64,000 bases of DNA from Bradyrhizobium sp. LHD-71 (GTDB lineage Bacteria > Pseudomonadota > Alphaproteobacteria > Rhizobiales > Xanthobacteraceae), in NCBI RefSeq assembly GCF_031157255.1, contig NZ_JAVIFX010000029.1, forward strand, positions 49,117 to 113,116. The letters run 5' to 3'. Within the stretch, counting starts at the first letter, position 1. The number at the start of each line of letters is the position of its first letter. Made by a program: the position numbers and the translations under genes. Positions 61,705 to 64,000 of this stretch are shown in pieces. Below the pieces are notes generated by a model. It was given only the letters and a program-made list of their open reading frames with translations, did not search any database and had not been told where the DNA came from.

Positions 61705-61789
61705 GCTTCCTCGCATCGCCGCGACGGCACTTGTCTCGCTCGCCCCCGCGCCTTACGTTTTGCAGCAACAGCTAGCAAGAGCAAGTTCG

Positions 61790-62671
61790 ATGAAAGCAGC
61801 GTTTCTTCCTGACCGTGGCGTCGTCAAGATTGGCGGCGACGATGCACGGCAATTTCTCAACAATCTCGTGACCGCCGAACTTGCCGAGGTGAAGCCCGGA
61901 ACCGCACGATTCGCGGCGTTATTGACGCCGCAGGGCAAGATCGTCGCCGACTTTCTGGTGACGGAAGCGCCCGCCGCTCAGGGCGGCGGCTTCCTGATCG
62001 ATTGTCCGAAGCCCCTCGCCGATCAGCTCGCCACCAAGCTCAATTTCTACAAGCTGCGGGCGAAGGTAACCGTGGAAAACCTCACCGGCAAATTCGGCGT
62101 GCTCGCGGCCTGGGACGGCCGGCCTGCAACGATGCCCGACCTCGCCTTCGCTGATCCCCGCAATGGCGAGCTGGGCTACCGGATTGTCGTCCCGGACGGA
62201 CAGTCGGCCGACGTCGCCCAGGCGATCGGCGCCGAGCTCGTTGCTCCTGACATGTATGAGGTCCACCGCATCGTATGCGGGGTGCCGAATGGCGGGACGG
62301 ATTTCATCTACGGTGATGCCTTTCCGCACGAAGCCAATATGGATCGCCTGCACGGGGTCGATTTTGACAAAGGTTGCTATGTCGGCCAGGAGGTCGTATC
62401 GCGCATGCAGCATCGCGGCACGGCGCGCACGCGCACCGTACGGGTCGTCCTCGACGGGCCGCCGCCCGAAGCAGGCAGCGACGTGATCGCCGACGGCAAG
62501 TCCGTCGGCACGATGGGCTCGTCACGCGCTGGCCGCGGGCTGGCCTTGCTGCGGCTCGACAAGGTGTCGAGCGCACTCGCTGGCGGCGTGTCGCTGTCAG
62601 CCGGCGGGATCGGTTTGAAGCTGGTGGATCCTGCCGACGCCAAGCTGCCTGAAAAGCAGGTCGCGCCATGA
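61790..62671 (+). CDS. ygfZ: YgfZ/GcvT-domain folate-binding protein
   Basis: 293 aa. Signature [17 protein letters not shown] (the conserved K-G-C-Y-x-G-Q-E). Tetrahydrofolate-dependent protein that helps maintain certain Fe-S enzymes. The start at [10 protein letters not shown] begins the fold. Its stop overlaps the tag start (ATGA). Confidence 0.9.
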   Translation: MKAAFLPDRGVVKIGGDDARQFLNNLVTAELAEVKPGTARFAALLTPQGKIVADFLVTEAPAAQGGGFLIDCPKPLADQLATKLNFYKLRAKVTVENLTGKFGVLAAWDGRPATMPDLAFADPRNGELGYRIVVPDGQSADVAQAIGAELVAPDMYEVHRIVCGVPNGGTDFIYGDAFPHEANMDRLHGVDFDKGCYVGQEVVSRMQHRGTARTRTVRVVLDGPPPEAGSDVIADGKSVGTMGSSRAGRGLALLRLDKVSSALAGGVSLSAGGIGLKLVDPADAKLPEKQVAP

Positions 62672-63285
62672 CGTCTGCACGCCTGCATCCCGACGGCAAG
62701 AAGCGCTGCCCATGGCCGGGCGACGATCCTTTCTATATGGCCTATCACGACGACGAATGGGGTGTGCCGGAGTACGATGATCGTGCGCTGTTCGAAAAAC
62801 TGATTCTCGATGGCTTCCAGGCCGGCCTGTCGTGGATCACGATCCTGCGCAAGCGGGAGAATTTCCGCAAAGCCTTCGACGATTTCGAGCCCGAAAGGAT
62901 CGCCCGGTACGACGCCACGAAGATTCACGCGCTGATGAACGATGCCGGCATCGTGCGCAACCGCTCCAAGATCGAAGGCACGGTCGCGAGCGCAAAGGCC
63001 TACCTGAAGATCATGGAGGACGGCCCGAGCTTTTCGGCGCTGCTGTGGGATTTCGTGGACGGCAAGCCGAAAGTGAACAAGTTCAAGACCACCAAGAGCG
63101 TGCCCGCCTCGACGCCGATATCGATCGCGATCTCGAAAGACCTGACATCGCGCGGCTTCAAGTTCGTCGGACCGACCATTGTCTACGCGTTCATGCAGGC
63201 AACCGGCATGGTCAACGACCACCTCGTCAGCTGTCACTGCCATGAGATCTGCGGCAAGCTGAAGCGCAAGCGACGCGGCACATGA
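62668..63285 (+). CDS. tag: DNA-3-methyladenine glycosylase I
   Basis: 205 aa, normal Tag length. [22 protein letters not shown] near the start, [26 protein letters not shown], and zinc ligands including CHCHEICG near the C-terminus. Removes 3-methyladenine from alkylated DNA. Coupled to ygfZ and to the HD gene by ATGA overlaps on both sides. Confidence 0.95.
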   Translation: MTSARLHPDGKKRCPWPGDDPFYMAYHDDEWGVPEYDDRALFEKLILDGFQAGLSWITILRKRENFRKAFDDFEPERIARYDATKIHALMNDAGIVRNRSKIEGTVASAKAYLKIMEDGPSFSALLWDFVDGKPKVNKFKTTKSVPASTPISIAISKDLTSRGFKFVGPTIVYAFMQATGMVNDHLVSCHCHEICGKLKRKRRGT

Positions 63286-63905
63286 CCGCGAAGGCTGCAG
63301 CGGCGCTTGCCCCGGAGCGCGAGCGCGCCTGGCAGCGCATGCTATCGGGCCGCAGGCTCGACCTGCTCGACCCTTCACCGCTCGACATCGAGATCGAGGA
63401 CATCGCGCACGGCCTTGCACGAGTCGCGCGCTGGAACGGGCAGACGGCCGGCGCGCATATCTTTTCCGTCGCTCAGCACACGTTGCTGGTGGAAGCCGTG
63501 TTGCGACGGCAGATGCCGCGCGCCGACCATCGCATCCGCCTTGCCGTGCTGCTGCACGATGCGCCGGAGTACGTCATCGGGGACATGATCTCGCCCTTCA
63601 AGGCCGTCATCGGCGGGTCATACAAGGTGGTTGAAAAGCGGCTCCTGAGCGCCATCCACATTCGCTTCGGCCTGCCCGCTGCTCTGCCGGAAGACCTGAC
63701 CGCGCGCATCAAGGCCGCCGATGCCGGCGCAGCCTATCTCGAGGCCACGCGCCTCGCCGGCTTCAAGGATGCGGAGGCGCGCAAGTTCTTTGGGCGGCCG
63801 CCCGATGTGCCGGAAAATGTGCAGACCGATTTTCTGACCCCCTGGCCGGCCGGCAAGGCAGAGAAACGCTTTCTGGCCCGCTTCAAGGCACTGAAAGTCG
63901 ACTAG
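63282..63905 (+). CDS. HD domain hydrolase (YfbR-like)
   Basis: 207 aa. HD superfamily metal site: SVAQHTLLVEAVL, LLHDAPEYVIGDMISPFK, and an Asp-containing helix AADAGAAYLEATRLAG. Resembles 5'-nucleotidase-type HD proteins that clean up deoxynucleotides. Last gene of the ygfZ-tag-HD operon; its stop codon lies inside the palindromic repeat at 63902. Confidence 0.87.
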   Translation: MTAKAAAALAPERERAWQRMLSGRRLDLLDPSPLDIEIEDIAHGLARVARWNGQTAGAHIFSVAQHTLLVEAVLRRQMPRADHRIRLAVLLHDAPEYVIGDMISPFKAVIGGSYKVVEKRLLSAIHIRFGLPAALPEDLTARIKAADAGAAYLEATRLAGFKDAEARKFFGRPPDVPENVQTDFLTPWPAGKAEKRFLARFKALKVD

Positions 63906-63977
63906 TGTCCCGAATCCGAAGTTCGCTATACTTTGCAGCGAGCTCAGAGCGAACTTCGGATTCGATCAGGACACTAG
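63902..63977. repeat. Palindromic repeat element at the right edge
   Basis: Outer arms CTAGTGTCC (63902-63910) and GGACACTAG (63969-63977), and inner 17-base perfect arms CGAATCCGAAGTTCGCT (63911-63927) and its complement (63948-63964), separated by a 4-base bulge. The outer arm contains the HD gene stop codon. CTAGTGTCG begins again at 63991 at the window end, possibly another copy. Confidence 0.6.
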
Positions 63978-64000
63978 CAAGTTTATGATTCTAGTGTCGT

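Overview
The window is GC-rich, gene-dense DNA from an alphaproteobacterium. The gene content (membrane formate dehydrogenase with its accessory genes, Ugp-type and Tup-type ABC transporters, several family III CoA-transferases) and the many short intergenic palindromes suggest Hyphomicrobiales, most likely Nitrobacteraceae (Bradyrhizobium/Rhodopseudomonas relatives). That placement is an inference from style and synteny, not from a marker gene.

Layout. (1) 1-7945: glycerophosphodiester/glycerol-3-phosphate module: two glycerophosphodiester phosphodiesterases (one cut by the window edge, one carrying a long RTX tail and probably exported by a type I system), a DeoR/GlpR-type repressor, and a ugpCBAE-like importer. 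(2) 8064-13666: acyl-CoA module with two short-chain dehydrogenases, a double-length family III CoA-transferase and a thiolase. (3) 13871-30672: formate dehydrogenase island: DUF971, TusA, moeA, mobB, the three FDH subunits, a small Tat-signal protein and an HTH-TorD chaperone, then a run of poorly characterised conserved genes (DUF3306, DUF3305, DUF6352, DUF6505, a lysine-poor biotin/lipoate-ligase-like protein) and divergently a 679-aa Fe-S protein, an Mrp/NBP35 ATPase, fdhD and mobA. (4) 30785-37200: tungstate/molybdate module: tupBCA, two MoeA-like proteins (one fused to a periplasmic-binding-protein-like domain) and a divergent HTH regulator with a similar binding domain. (5) 37235-47221: a TetR-controlled catabolic operon with an Fe(3+)/organophosphonate-type ABC importer, a cysteine-less thiolase-like protein with its DUF35 partner, an Ldh-family oxidoreductase and two family III CoA-transferases. 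(6) 47305-51463: MacAB-like efflux system. (7) 51701-63905: tRNA-Pro(CGG) and mostly housekeeping genes (threonylcarbamoyl-AMP synthase, FAD-linked oxidase, WrbA, LysR plus MFS, SRAP, NUDIX, dihydroorotase, YgfZ, Tag, HD hydrolase).

How the parts fit: islands 3 and 4 read as one metal-cofactor programme. TupBCA imports the oxyanion; MobA, MobB and the MoeA proteins build and mature the cofactor; FdhD, possibly helped by TusA, supplies sulfur; and the Fe-S/Mrp genes plus the DUF cluster presumably assemble the exported FDH. The least understood and most interesting part is the divergent accessory cluster 22353-30056. Candidate operators could be read directly for the DeoR, TetR, LysR and HTH-PBP regulators. 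Intergenic regions carry at least six palindromic repeat elements. No CRISPR array, rRNA, transposase or prophage gene was seen. No gene-free stretch exceeds about 285 bases.
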